Numbered from the stretch's first letter, positions 1 to 7,541 are shown. The stretch: 8,508 nt of DNA from Candidatus Woesearchaeota archaeon (GCA_019322375.1 JAHWIP010000068.1:1-8508); one strand, 5' to 3'. The notes: a model not told the origin generated them from the sequence alone. Numbers and translations: made by a program.

Positions 1-2910
1 GCACTCATCAAGCTCAAGCTTGCTATAACAACCCTCCAAAGGCAGGCCGTTCTCAGTTGCTTTTATCAAACAAGCAAGGTGCATGCACTTGATTTGCCTT
101 TCCTTTCTATCATTGAACTGCTTTGCAGGCAGGCACAACCCATCAACATCAGCATTCTTATAAGGATTAACAATCCAGTTATTCCTTATCACACCATCAT
201 AAAGGATTTCATTCTCAAGAGCATAAAAGCCTTTGCGTATTGATTGCTTAACATCGTATGTGAATATATGTAAGGTGGGTTTTTCAAGCTTTGAAGGAGA
301 TGATGCAGGAGAAACATCAACAGATATTAAAGGATTTTTAATTGGAACATCAACTAATTGTCCTGAGGGCAGTTCCCAAACTTCTTTTTCTACTTCTTTA
401 ACTTCTTCTTTTTTTTCTTTCTCACTCCATGCTTTCATGCTAAAAGCCTCAACTCCTATACTGGCCCAGAACCCTATGTCATAAGTCTTGCATGTATACA
501 GCGCACATAAGAGTTTAAGAGCACTGCCAATTATTTCTTCTTTTGAACCACCCTTAAAGCCAGTAATGTATCCTTCTGGAAAAATGGCTCTTGCAATGTT
601 AGTATCATAGAACGAGAACAATGAATTAATACCTTTCCAAATCCTATTAGCAGTGTTATATGCGCCAGGAAATGGAAGTGCTGCTACTCCTGCTAGAATA
701 AGATAAGCAGCTTGTTTTGCTAATTGCAGACCCCTGTTAATTTGTGTTACCTTTTCTTGTAAGTTGCAAATGGTCTTAACATATTTTAGGATTTTATCCC
801 TCTTTTCAATACTCTTCTCAATATCTCTTAAATCCTTTTTTATCTGGTCCATCTCTTTTTGCACAGTCTCACTAGGCATGCCTAATGCCTGGTTATAAAC
901 TTCCAGCTCAGCAGAAATATATTCCTCTTCATCTCCCCTGTATATCTTGTTGCCATGCTTTATTGTGAATTCCTGGGTGCAGTTAATCTTTGCTTTGTTG
1001 TCTTCATCCCATTCCTTATTATATTTTAAGGGGATAACAAGTATTGGCTTTAGGCTGTCATCATTTATCATGTAAGCGTTTCCTGCTCTGCCTTTGGTGT
1101 CTGAGCAGTCAACACTGCTTCTATCAAGTATCTCAACATCATTGTATTTCTTAACTATCTCTAATCCTATAGGTACTTTTACTGTTATCTTGCTGGCAAC
1201 TCTTCTATCAATTTTTGGCAGTTTCCCAATTGTTTTTATCTCTTCTATTAAGTCAGGCACTTCATCTACCTCTATGCATATGCTCACAGCAACTTTTTCT
1301 ATTAGCTGGTTGCCTGCAAAGTCCTCTACAATAACATTTAGGTTGGTGTTGATTCCTTTGTTTTTCAGGTTGCTAATGGTTAGAACACACTCCCATAAGC
1401 CAGATGTTTCTGTTTCTGCACACCTGGCACTGGTCTCATTATCATCGCTTATGGATAAAGTGACTGCTTTTATAATCACTTCCGGGCTCTGGGCTTCTGT
1501 AATATTAATCTCTATTTTCAGGGATTCTCCGCTCACAGGGCAGATAGGGCTTACATTTATCTCTCCTATTCTTTTAGGAGGGGTTGGGTCTAGAATTATC
1601 TCAAGCTCTGACTCTGCTTGTATAGCATTGCCTAAATCATCAAAGCCTTCAAGGCTTAGCACTCCTTTTGCACCACTAACATCTGCCTTGCAAATCCAGG
1701 CACTCTGCGTAGTATTATATTTGCATTCAGCCTGCACTCCTTGAATTCTTATATCACTGTCATTAAAACTGCTGCTGGTTGATATGTGCGCTGTTATCTC
1801 ATTCACACCAGAGCTTAGATAACATTTTTCCTGGTAGCACTTATCCTCAACCGGTCCGAGCCTGGTAACAGTGCCTGCTTCATTAACAACTGTGAAGCTT
1901 AATCCCATGCTTTGCTGGACTGTGTTGCCCACCTGGTCTGTTGCTGTTATTATTATTCCTGGGTTGCTGGTATTAGGGCTTAGCTTAATATTCTTAAAAG
2001 TGCAGTTATAGGTTTGCTCCCATCCTTTTCTTATACAAGCAGCCCCTATGTTGCTCTGGTCAGTGCTCTTGGTCTTGTCAAGCTCTGAGAAATTACCATA
2101 AACACTGTTGGTAAGAGTAAGAGCATTATCTTCAACTACCACTTGTATATCAACAAGCATTACTTTTGAACTGGTGGTTGATACCTTTGTTATTGCTTCC
2201 TTGGTGCCTGCTTTGTACACATTTGCACTGCTGCTAATAATTGGGGGAACAGAATCAATAAATACTGGGTTTCCTGTCTTATTAGCAATTAACCCAACAT
2301 AATCATACACCCTTATGCTGGTGTTAACTTTGCCTATGTAATTAGGAATGGCTCCTGTTATCATATCACTAACACTGCATTCTCCTACTGAATGGTTGGT
2401 TGTGTTAACAAGCTGGTTGTCAAGGTATAACTCTACTTTTTCAATGCCTGAACACTTGTTAAGATAGTATTCATTGCCTTCATCATTAACAGCATAATTT
2501 GCTCTTGCCTTTGTTCCAAGGCTGGTGCAGGCTAAAGAACTGATTCTAGGAGCAAGGTTATCAACATAAACTTCAAGGTTTTCTGTTAAGCCAGAATCAT
2601 CTTCCTTAACAACAGCACTCATCATGCCAGTAGCATTAGTAAAACTATAAGTATAAGAGCAAACCACAGGTGTTCCTGAGCCGCAACTCATGGCTTCATA
2701 AGAATTATTAGTAAAATCAGCGCTTACAGTGCAAGGCCTGACAGATTCGGTTCTTATATTAAGAGCATCATCAGCTCTTATGGTTCCTGGAGCTTCATCC
2801 TGTCCATAAGCCTCTGCCTTATAGATGGTTGCAAACACAAAAGCACTTAAGAATATAAGTGAGATTACTAGATAAATCATTACTAATGCTAATAATTTAG
2901 TTACCCTCAC
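1..2910 (-). CDS. Large secreted Ig-like repeat protein (C-terminus cut by window)
   Basis: One open frame runs from the GTG at 2910 to the window edge (970 codons, no stop), so the C-terminus is missing. The GTG start gives a signal peptide with a charged MRVTK start and a hydrophobic stretch to about residue 28; ATG at 2880 would lose the charged part. Ig-like repeats follow: DNLAP (about 115), DSVPP (about 218) and DPTPP (about 440) look like repeat beginnings, and DYVG (about 200), DQVGN (about 324), DDLGN (about 422) and DFAGN (about 530) like terminal strands. Many N-x-S/T sequons suggest glycosylation. A heptad-like coiled coil lies at about 678-725, a hydrophobic patch at about 730-748, a Lys/Glu-rich stretch at about 827-843, and cysteines near the visible end. 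It is probably a cell-surface or exported structural/adhesive protein. No enzyme motif was recognised and the specific role is unknown. Confidence 0.8.
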   Translation of the reverse strand, partial: MRVTKLLALVMIYLVISLIFLSAFVFATIYKAEAYGQDEAPGTIRADDALNIRTESVRPCTVSADFTNNSYEAMSCGSGTPVVCSYTYSFTNATGMMSAVVKEDDSGLTENLEVYVDNLAPRISSLACTSLGTKARANYAVNDEGNEYYLNKCSGIEKVELYLDNQLVNTTNHSVGECSVSDMITGAIPNYIGKVNTSIRVYDYVGLIANKTGNPVFIDSVPPIISSSANVYKAGTKEAITKVSTTSSKVMLVDIQVVVEDNALTLTNSVYGNFSELDKTKSTDQSNIGAACIRKGWEQTYNCTFKNIKLSPNTSNPGIIITATDQVGNTVQQSMGLSFTVVNEAGTVTRLGPVEDKCYQEKCYLSSGVNEITAHISTSSSFNDSDIRIQGVQAECKYNTTQSAWICKADVSGAKGVLSLEGFDDLGNAIQAESELEIILDPTPPKRIGEINVSPICPVSGESLKIEINITEAQSPEVIIKAVTLSISDDNETSARCAETETSGLWECVLTISNLKNKGINTNLNVIVEDFAGNQLIEKVAVSICIEVDEVPDLIEEIKTIGKLPKIDRRVASKITVKVPIGLEIVKKYNDVEILDRSSVDCSDTKGRAGNAYMINDDSLKPILVIPLKYNKEWDEDNKAKINCTQEFTIKHGNKIYRGDEEEYISAELEVYNQALGMPSETVQKEMDQIKKDLRDIEKSIEKRDKILKYVKTICNLQEKVTQINRGLQLAKQAAYLILAGVAALPFPGAYNTANRIWKGINSLFSFYDTNIARAIFPEGYITGFKGGSKEEIIGSALKLLCALYTCKTYDIGFWASIGVEAFSMKAWSEKEKKEEVKEVEKEVWELPSGQLVDVPIKNPLISVDVSPASSPSKLEKPTLHIFTYDVKQSIRKGFYALENEILYDGVIRNNWIVNPYKNADVDGLCLPAKQFNDRKERQIKCMHLACLIKATENGLPLEGCYSKLELDEC

Positions 2911-2936
2911 CTTAAGGTTATTTTTTAGAATTAAAT

Positions 2937-2944
2937 TATATAAA
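2937..2944 (-). promoter_or_regulatory. Archaeal TATA box for the secreted-protein gene
   Basis: The minus strand reads TTTATATA, matching the archaeal box A consensus. Its centre is about 30 bases upstream of the GTG at 2910, which predicts a transcript with a leader of only a few bases. This spacing is part of the reason for choosing the GTG start. Confidence 0.6.
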
Positions 2945-2972
2945 TGTTGCGATTAATGATAAATGGATAATC

Positions 2973-2980
2973 TTTTATAC
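2973..2980 (+). promoter_or_regulatory. Archaeal TATA box for the NTF2-like gene
   Basis: TTTTATAC is centred about 25-26 bases upstream of the ATG at 3002, so transcription would begin at or next to the start codon (leaderless mRNA). No Shine-Dalgarno sequence precedes that ATG, which agrees. The box lies back to back with the minus-strand box at 2937-2944. Confidence 0.55.
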
Positions 2981-3001
2981 TAAAACAACATTCTTATTCA
3001 C

Positions 3002-3373
3002 ATGCAAAACATAATTAAAAAGTATTTGAAAGCCTTAGAGATTGGGAGTTATGATAATATGATAAAACTATTTGCAGAAGACGCAATTATATTTTCTCCT
3101 CTCTATGGGAAGATTAAAGCAGTTGATTTTTATAAACATCTTTTTAAAGACACTTCTGAATCAAAAATTACTTTAATAAACATTTTCAAGAGTGATAATA
3201 AGTTTATAGGAGCAGGTCATTTTAGATATGACTGGAAATTAGCAGATGGAACACCAACATCTTTTGAATGCGTAGATGTTTTTCAATTCACAGAGGGAGG
3301 GAAAATTAAGCAACTTACAATAATTTATGATACTGCGAAAATAAGGCCTTCTTTTGAAAAGATGAAAGAATAA
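3002..3373 (+). CDS. SnoaL/NTF2-like small cytosolic protein
   Basis: This 123-residue protein has the layout of the NTF2-like/SnoaL superfamily. Two N-terminal helices lead to LFAEDAIIFSPLYG at about 23-36, a helix covers about 40-50, and strands end in DVFQFTEGGKIKQL at about 92-105. The family forms an alpha+beta cone with a pocket that in different members binds steroids, polyketides or other small ligands, or serves only for dimerisation. Nothing here fixes the substrate. There is no signal peptide or membrane segment. The gene stands alone on the plus strand behind its own TATA box and its stop is one base from the metG stop on the other strand. Such proteins are common in bacteria, so horizontal acquisition is possible but not shown. 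Confidence 0.8.
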   Translation: MQNIIKKYLKALEIGSYDNMIKLFAEDAIIFSPLYGKIKAVDFYKHLFKDTSESKITLINIFKSDNKFIGAGHFRYDWKLADGTPTSFECVDVFQFTEGGKIKQLTIIYDTAKIRPSFEKMKE

Positions 3374-3374
3374 T

Positions 3375-5627
3375 TTACCTTATCTTCCCTTCAACCCCTT
3401 TCTCTACTATTACTTCTTCATCACCTGCTTTTAATATTTTATCATCAGAATAAGCCTTGCCATCCTTTGCCTTCAACTTCACTGTCTTAAACTCTTCCAG
3501 TGTAATGATTTCATTATCAGGCTTTGCTCCTTCTATCAGCACCTGTGTTCCTGGCTCTGCTTTTTTCACTGTTACCAAGCCTAGATTGCCTGCTTTTTCA
3601 ACTGCCAGCAGCATTCCATATGATTTTTCTCCCCTGATTTCAGCTGGCTGTAAATTGGTTACTACAACTATTTTTTTATCTTTTAGTTCCTCGTTCTTAT
3701 ACCATTCCTTGATGCCAGCCACTATTTGCCTTTCCTCTCTGCCAAGGTCAAGCTTTAGAATTATTAATTTCTCAGCATCAGGATGGTTTTTTACTTCTTT
3801 TATCTTTGCAACCTTTAGGTTGAGCAGGTTAAAGCCTTCTTTTCCCTCGCGAGCAGAGCGAGCGAGCACTGAAACTTCTTTCTTACCTTCGGTTCCGTAG
3901 GAACCCTCAGAAATCTTTGATTTCTGTTGTTCTTTCTTACCCTTGCCACTAAACTGTTCCTTTAACTTGTTTTTCTCATCATCAACTAACTTATTAAACA
4001 ATACCTCTGCTTGTCCAATCTTATGAGCTTTATCAATGCTTAGCACTCCTAAATCATCCCATTTCTTTGCTTTAACATTTAGTTGCTTGAAAATCTTTTC
4101 AGATGTGAAAGGCAGGTAAGGCTCGCAAAGAATAGCAATATCCTTAACCAGATTTGCAAGAATGTACAATGCATTGTCTGCTCTTTTCTTATTGCTTTTG
4201 CTATCTTTTTCTTTTACTTCTTTTTCTTTAACATTCTTCCAGGGCTCTGCTGCTTGAAAGAATTTATTTCCATTAGCACACAGTGCAAGGATTTCTTTTA
4301 AGGCTTCTTTAAGCTTTACTTTGCCTAATAGATTGGTTATCTTGTTCTCCTGGTCTCTTATTAAGTAAAGGAATTCTTCTTCATCCTTGCCCAGGTCATG
4401 CTCAGGAACCTTTGAATCATAATATTTGTTTAAAAACACAATGGTTCTGTTCACAAGGTTGCCTAGAGTGCCAATTAGTTCATGATTTAATTTGTCCTGG
4501 AAATCATCCCAGCTAAACACAGTGTCTGCTTTTTCAGGCCTGTTAACAAGCAGATAATATCTAAAGCTGTCAGCTGGAAGTCCAAGTTGCATTGCATCAT
4601 CTCCAAACACACCTATGTTCCTGCTCTTGCTAAACTTGCCATCCTCATAATTAAGATACTCAGTAGTATTGATATGATAAAGCAATGTATACTTATCCTT
4701 GGTTCCTATTAATGTGCCTGGAAATATAAGGGTGTGAAAAGGCACATTGTCTTTGCCCATGAACTGATACAAGCTAACATGCTCAGGGTTTTTCCACCAA
4801 TCCTTCCAATCATTAAACTTATGAGCAGTAATGGATATATATCCAATAGGAGCATCAAACCACACATAGAAAACCATGTCTTCAAACCCTTTTAATGGAA
4901 TAGGGATGCCCCATTTAAGCTGCCTTGAGATGCACCTCTTTTTCAAGCCTTCTTTAAGCCAGGCATTTGTGTAAGTGATGGTGTTCTCACTCCAAAAACC
5001 TTCCCTGCTTCTCTGCTTAATCCATTTCTCAAGCTCTGGCTGAAGCTTTTCCAAATCCAAGAACAAGTGCTTGGTGCTCTTCTTAGTTGGGGTTTCACCA
5101 CAAATCTTGCACTTAGGATTTTTTAACTCAATAGCATTAAGCAAATGCCCGCACTTATCACACTGGTCGCCTCTTGCATGCTCAAAACCACAGTAAGGGC
5201 AGGTTCCTTCTACAAAGCGGTCAGCAAGGCTTTTCTTGCATTTCTCGCAATAAAGCTCTTCAAGAAAATCCTCAACAATGTATTCATTTTCTTTAAGCTT
5301 AAGAAAGATTTCCTGAGTAATCTTTTTATGAGTCTCAGTGCTGGTCCTGCCAAACTCATCAAACTGAATACCAAACCAGTCATATATATCCTTATGAAGC
5401 TTGCAGTATTTGTCACACACCTGCTGAGGAGTAAGGCCTTCCTCTAAAGCCTTGGCTTCTGTGGTTGTTCCATGCTCATCAGCACCGCATATATATCGAG
5501 TAGTCCACCCTCTACTTTTGCAGTACCTTGCAAACACGTCCGCTGAAAGCACACTGCCAATAATATTGCCCAGGTGAGGCACATTATTCACATAAGGCAG
5601 TGCACTTGTGATAAGTATTTTCTTCAT
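3375..5627 (-). CDS. metG: Methionyl-tRNA synthetase with C-terminal tRNA-binding domain
   Basis: This class I aminoacyl-tRNA synthetase (750 residues) charges tRNA-Met with methionine using ATP. The HIGH-type motif is HLGN at residues 18-21 and the KMSKS-type motif is KFSKS at 331-335. The connective insert has four CxxC pairs (C127/C130, C143/C146, C156/C159, C173/C176), the two-zinc-knuckle arrangement found in archaeal and many bacterial enzymes. The anticodon-binding helical domain follows. From about residue 598 comes an EMAP II/Trbp111-type OB-fold tRNA-binding domain with HPDAEKL, QIVAGI and NLQPAEIRGEKSYGM motifs, fused here although some archaea encode it separately. The linker at about 562-594 is Lys/Glu-rich and its DNA is made of perfect hairpins and a direct repeat. 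The ATG at 5627 sits about 28 bases from a TATA-like box, so the mRNA is probably nearly leaderless. Confidence 0.97.
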   Translation of the reverse strand: MKKILITSALPYVNNVPHLGNIIGSVLSADVFARYCKSRGWTTRYICGADEHGTTTEAKALEEGLTPQQVCDKYCKLHKDIYDWFGIQFDEFGRTSTETHKKITQEIFLKLKENEYIVEDFLEELYCEKCKKSLADRFVEGTCPYCGFEHARGDQCDKCGHLLNAIELKNPKCKICGETPTKKSTKHLFLDLEKLQPELEKWIKQRSREGFWSENTITYTNAWLKEGLKKRCISRQLKWGIPIPLKGFEDMVFYVWFDAPIGYISITAHKFNDWKDWWKNPEHVSLYQFMGKDNVPFHTLIFPGTLIGTKDKYTLLYHINTTEYLNYEDGKFSKSRNIGVFGDDAMQLGLPADSFRYYLLVNRPEKADTVFSWDDFQDKLNHELIGTLGNLVNRTIVFLNKYYDSKVPEHDLGKDEEEFLYLIRDQENKITNLLGKVKLKEALKEILALCANGNKFFQAAEPWKNVKEKEVKEKDSKSNKKRADNALYILANLVKDIAILCEPYLPFTSEKIFKQLNVKAKKWDDLGVLSIDKAHKIGQAEVLFNKLVDDEKNKLKEQFSGKGKKEQQKSKISEGSYGTEGKKEVSVLARSAREGKEGFNLLNLKVAKIKEVKNHPDAEKLIILKLDLGREERQIVAGIKEWYKNEELKDKKIVVVTNLQPAEIRGEKSYGMLLAVEKAGNLGLVTVKKAEPGTQVLIEGAKPDNEIITLEEFKTVKLKAKDGKAYSDDKILKAGDEEVIVEKGVEGKIR
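3846..3866. repeat. GC-rich palindrome inside the metG linker
   Basis: CTCGCGAG at 3846-3853 is a perfect 8-base palindrome, and CTCGC can also pair with GCGAG at 3858-3862 or 3862-3866. Its GC richness stands out against the AT-rich surroundings. On the coding strand it encodes part of the variable linker (residues about 588-594, around ARSARE). Confidence 0.5.
3876..3941. repeat. 12-base direct repeat enclosing two perfect hairpins in metG
   Basis: TTCTTTCTTACC occurs at 3876-3887 and again at 3930-3941, exactly 54 bases (18 codons) apart. The 42 bases between them are almost wholly two hairpins: GGTTCC/GGAACC (3891-3896 with 3900-3905, loop GTA) and CAGAAATC/GATTTCTG (3908-3915 with 3919-3926, loop TTT). 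The reading frame stays open. The arrangement resembles a short palindromic insertion flanked by a duplicated target, placed between the catalytic body and the tRNA-binding domain. Slippage duplication is an alternative. Confidence 0.65.
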
Positions 5628-5651
5628 AGTAAGAGAACAAATAAGGGGGTT

Positions 5652-5659
5652 GTTTAAAT
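5652..5659 (-). promoter_or_regulatory. TATA-like box upstream of metG
   Basis: The minus strand reads ATTTAAAC, centred about 28 bases upstream of the metG ATG at 5627. This would give metG its own nearly leaderless transcript, separate from the HAD/zinc-ribbon pair that ends at 5672. Confidence 0.4.
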
Positions 5660-5671
5660 GTTTTTTGCAAG

Positions 5672-6133
5672 TTATTCCCTCATTGTAGCATTAAAAGTGG
5701 CTTTACTAAGCAAGAAATCAAATGCATCATTAATAGAAGGAACAATGACATCAACATGCTCAATTGCCCCAGTATGGATTCCTTCTGCTTGTAAGGTAAG
5801 AATTGAGAGTTTTGCATGTTTAAATGTTCCTATATCTGCTCTTGCATTCCCTATGGCAACGCAGTTAGAAATCCCTAATTTTTTCATTAATTTTTCTTTA
5901 TCATCACTAGTTAATGCAATTTTATACTCTATCCCTAAATCTCCACAGAGTTTGTCAGCATCATTCCTAACATTTCCAGTGAACAAGAGTATCTTAAAAC
6001 CAAGTTTCCTCAACTTTTCTAATTTTTCAGGCACCCCTTTTGGTATAACTCCATTCACAGCAAGAGTTCCATTCAAATCTAGAACAATAGTGTCAAGTTC
6101 CATAGGCTCAGCATTATGAATCTCATAAATCAT
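5672..6133 (-). CDS. HAD-superfamily hydrolase of the soluble P-type-ATPase-like group
   Basis: This 153-residue cytosolic protein has the HAD motifs: DLNGT at residues 19-23 (motif I, nucleophile Asp19), FTGN at 51-54 (motif II, Thr52), a lysine at 79 or 81 (motif III) and GNARAD at 95-100 (motif IV, Asp100). Asn21 replaces the second motif I aspartate, the usual acid/base of HAD phosphatases. P-type ATPases also lack that aspartate, and DLNGTLA is typical of the COG4087 'soluble P-type ATPase' group as I recall it. No cap domain is evident, so a small or protein-bound phosphate ester is plausible, but the substrate is unknown. The start overlaps the end of the zinc-ribbon gene by four bases (ATGA), indicating translational coupling. 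Confidence 0.85.
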   Translation of the reverse strand: MIYEIHNAEPMELDTIVLDLNGTLAVNGVIPKGVPEKLEKLRKLGFKILLFTGNVRNDADKLCGDLGIEYKIALTSDDKEKLMKKLGISNCVAIGNARADIGTFKHAKLSILTLQAEGIHTGAIEHVDVIVPSINDAFDFLLSKATFNATMRE

Positions 6134-6525
6134 TTCTTCTTCCCTTCAGCCATCTTCTTGGTTATGCCTATCTTTTTCTGGCAGCCTTGGCACACAAACA
6201 CATAGGCTTTGGTGCCTTCCCAGCTCTTTCTTTTGTACTGTGTGGTTGCTTCTCCGCTATGACCGCAGTAAGGGCATGTATATATTATTTCAACATTAAG
6301 GCTTTCCTCGTGCTCTGGCTTGTTTTCTGAGAACTTGCAAGCATGGCATTCATAAGTATCTGCTCTTATCTTAGGCCTGCCTGTCTTTGGGTCTAAGGGC
6401 TTGCCCATTTTCTCCCCGCACTGAGGGCATTTTTTCTTGTAAACCCAGGCAATAATCTTTCCATTGTTTTCCAGCTTTCTTCTAGTAAAGTATATGCATT
6501 CATCCATTGATTCAGGCATTCTCAT
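6130..6525 (-). CDS. Double zinc-ribbon protein
   Basis: This small basic protein has four CxxC pairs. From the ATG at 6525 they are C33/C36 (CPQC), C60/C63 (CHAC), C84/C87 (CPYC) and C112/C115 (CQGC), enough for two zinc ribbons. A conserved-looking N-terminus (MPESMDECIYFTRR) precedes them, and the tail is lysine-rich. Such proteins usually bind nucleic acid or a protein partner; I recognise no specific named family. In-frame starts are GTG 6534, ATG 6531, ATG 6525 and ATG 6519. I chose 6525 because AGGTGA at 6531-6536 then has a five-base spacing and would otherwise overlap the start. The gene overlaps the downstream HAD gene by four bases, so the two products probably act together or are needed in similar amounts. 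Confidence 0.8.
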   Translation of the reverse strand: MRMPESMDECIYFTRRKLENNGKIIAWVYKKKCPQCGEKMGKPLDPKTGRPKIRADTYECHACKFSENKPEHEESLNVEIIYTCPYCGHSGEATTQYKRKSWEGTKAYVFVCQGCQKKIGITKKMAEGKKK

Positions 6526-6530
6526 GAACA

Positions 6531-6536
6531 TCACCT
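6531..6536 (-). promoter_or_regulatory. Shine-Dalgarno sequence deciding the zinc-ribbon start
   Basis: The minus strand reads AGGTGA, five bases before the ATG at 6525. It is the clearest ribosome-binding site in the window and fits an internal gene of a transcript, unlike the near-leaderless genes around it. Confidence 0.5.
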
Positions 6537-6544
6537 ACTTCTTA

Positions 6545-6715
6545 GAAACTCTGACCGTCGCTGCCTTGAAATGCAACACCACGTTTTTTTTAGTGGTTTG
6601 CATGGCACGGCGGAGCTTTTGCGAACCGTCAAAAATGCAAAGCATTTTTGTGGGCCCAAAAAGCAAGCTTTTTGAGGCCTTTTTCGTGAGCAAAAGCGGA
6701 GTAGGGCAGAGTTTC
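6545..6715. other. Self-complementary hairpin element with 9-base inverted ends (structured RNA or MITE-like)
   Basis: The 171 bases begin with GAAACTCTG and end with CAGAGTTTC, a perfect 9-bp inverted pair. Inside are two arms. The first (6555-6613) has CCG/CGG, TGCC/GGCA and ATGCAA-c-ACCAC pairing with GTGGT-TTGCAT. The second is closed by GCTTTTGC (6615-6622) with GCAAAAGC (6690-6697) and encloses two hairpins: CAAAAATGC/GCATTTTTG (6630-6638 with 6642-6650, loop AAA) and GGCC-CAAAAAGC/GCTTTTTG-a-GGCC (6653-6679). It fills the gap between the stop of the PLP-enzyme gene and the ribosome-binding site of the zinc-ribbon gene. No known RNA family and no clear target-site duplication was recognised. 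It could be a structured leader, a small RNA or a miniature mobile element. Confidence 0.6.
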
Positions 6716-6717
6716 GT

Positions 6718-7509
6718 TTATTTTCTCTTAACCTCAATACAAACAGCCCTTTCCTTAACCCTTATTGCTCGTGGACAAATTGTGTATTCAAGTTTTTCAT
6801 TATTGCAGTAGTTTATTAATCTTTCTCTTTCTCTTTCTGTGTAGTATCTTACAATAACATTTATTCCTTGCCTGTTGCTGTGAATAATATCATAATCCTT
6901 TAAATCATCAAGAATCTTATTCCTTGTTAATCTGTAATAGTTAAGCCTTTTATTCAGGTTGTTTAATCTTTTCAAAAGCAGTTCAAAATCAATCTTATAT
7001 TCAGGATTATTTTCCTGCAAGAATTTTAAATGCTCATACTTGTCTGTTGCTATGAAGCCTCCGTGGCCAAGGTTTATTGGCTTGTCATCTCCCAAACTGC
7101 CAAAGATTACATCTCCTGTTTCTGCTTGCGGTGTTCCTATGCTGCCAGTAGCGTCGTTTATCAAGAATATTTTTTGCTCTTTGCAAACTTTTTCAAACAG
7201 CTTCATGGTCTGCAAAGCATGGTATCCTGGCATTGAGTTCATAAGAAGCGCACAATCAGAATAATATTTTATTGTTGTGTATCTAATCATTCCATAATGA
7301 GTTCCTAATTCCACTGGCTCAAGCTTTTCTTTTTTACAAGAGCTCTTATAGGTAAGCCACCCTCCCTGGTCCTGCATTAACACTTTTTTATAACCAAGCC
7401 TTTTAACCAGTTTTAGAGCTAATCTAATGGCTGTGTTGCCTCTCTTAACAAAAAGAATAAATTTCTTGCCTGTTAAATCCTTTAATATACTCTCGCACCT
7501 CTCCTTCAT
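6718..7509 (-). CDS. Short PLP-dependent enzyme, DegT/aminotransferase fold
   Basis: This 263-residue protein resembles the large domain of fold-type I PLP enzymes of the DegT/DnrJ/EryC1 kind. VKRGNTAIRLAL at about 21-32 is the cofactor phosphate-binding start. INDATGSIG at 117-125 carries Asp119, expected to hold the pyridine nitrogen. GSLGDDKPINLGHGG at 137-151 has the S-x4-K-x4-G-x-G-G pattern, making Lys143 the likely Schiff-base lysine. Usual members are about 350-400 residues; here the C-terminal domain is only about 100 residues with a Lys/Arg/Asn-rich linker. It may act as an aminotransferase, a dehydratase or a desulfurase-like enzyme; no sugar or sulfur pathway genes are nearby to decide. 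ATG 7509 follows a TATA-like box by about 36 bases and has no obvious Shine-Dalgarno sequence. Confidence 0.75.
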   Translation of the reverse strand: MKERCESILKDLTGKKFILFVKRGNTAIRLALKLVKRLGYKKVLMQDQGGWLTYKSSCKKEKLEPVELGTHYGMIRYTTIKYYSDCALLMNSMPGYHALQTMKLFEKVCKEQKIFLINDATGSIGTPQAETGDVIFGSLGDDKPINLGHGGFIATDKYEHLKFLQENNPEYKIDFELLLKRLNNLNKRLNYYRLTRNKILDDLKDYDIIHSNRQGINVIVRYYTERERERLINYCNNEKLEYTICPRAIRVKERAVCIEVKRK

Positions 7510-7541
7510 AGTAGGGGGTAATGAAGGTTATTTTAAAAAAC

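Noticed and set aside
1094..1744. Plus-strand open frame of 216 codons
   Set aside because: It is antisense to the long secreted-protein frame, which has a signal peptide and repeat structure. The plus-strand product is Ser/Thr/Leu-rich shadow sequence.
5658..6119. Plus-strand open frame opposite the HAD gene
   Set aside because: The minus strand shows all four HAD motifs, and the plus-strand product has no recognisable feature.
6545..6715. Reading the hairpin element as another intron-bearing tRNA
   Set aside because: On neither strand could I find a T-stem/loop with TTC-A next to the terminal stem, or a D-arm with GG and T8. The terminal stem is 9 rather than 7 bp.
6531..6737. Open frame of 68 codons on the minus strand across the intergenic hairpin element
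   Set aside because: It overlaps the 3' end of the PLP gene and the start of the zinc-ribbon gene, is Arg/Lys/Cys-rich without a recognisable fold, and its content is dictated by the hairpins.
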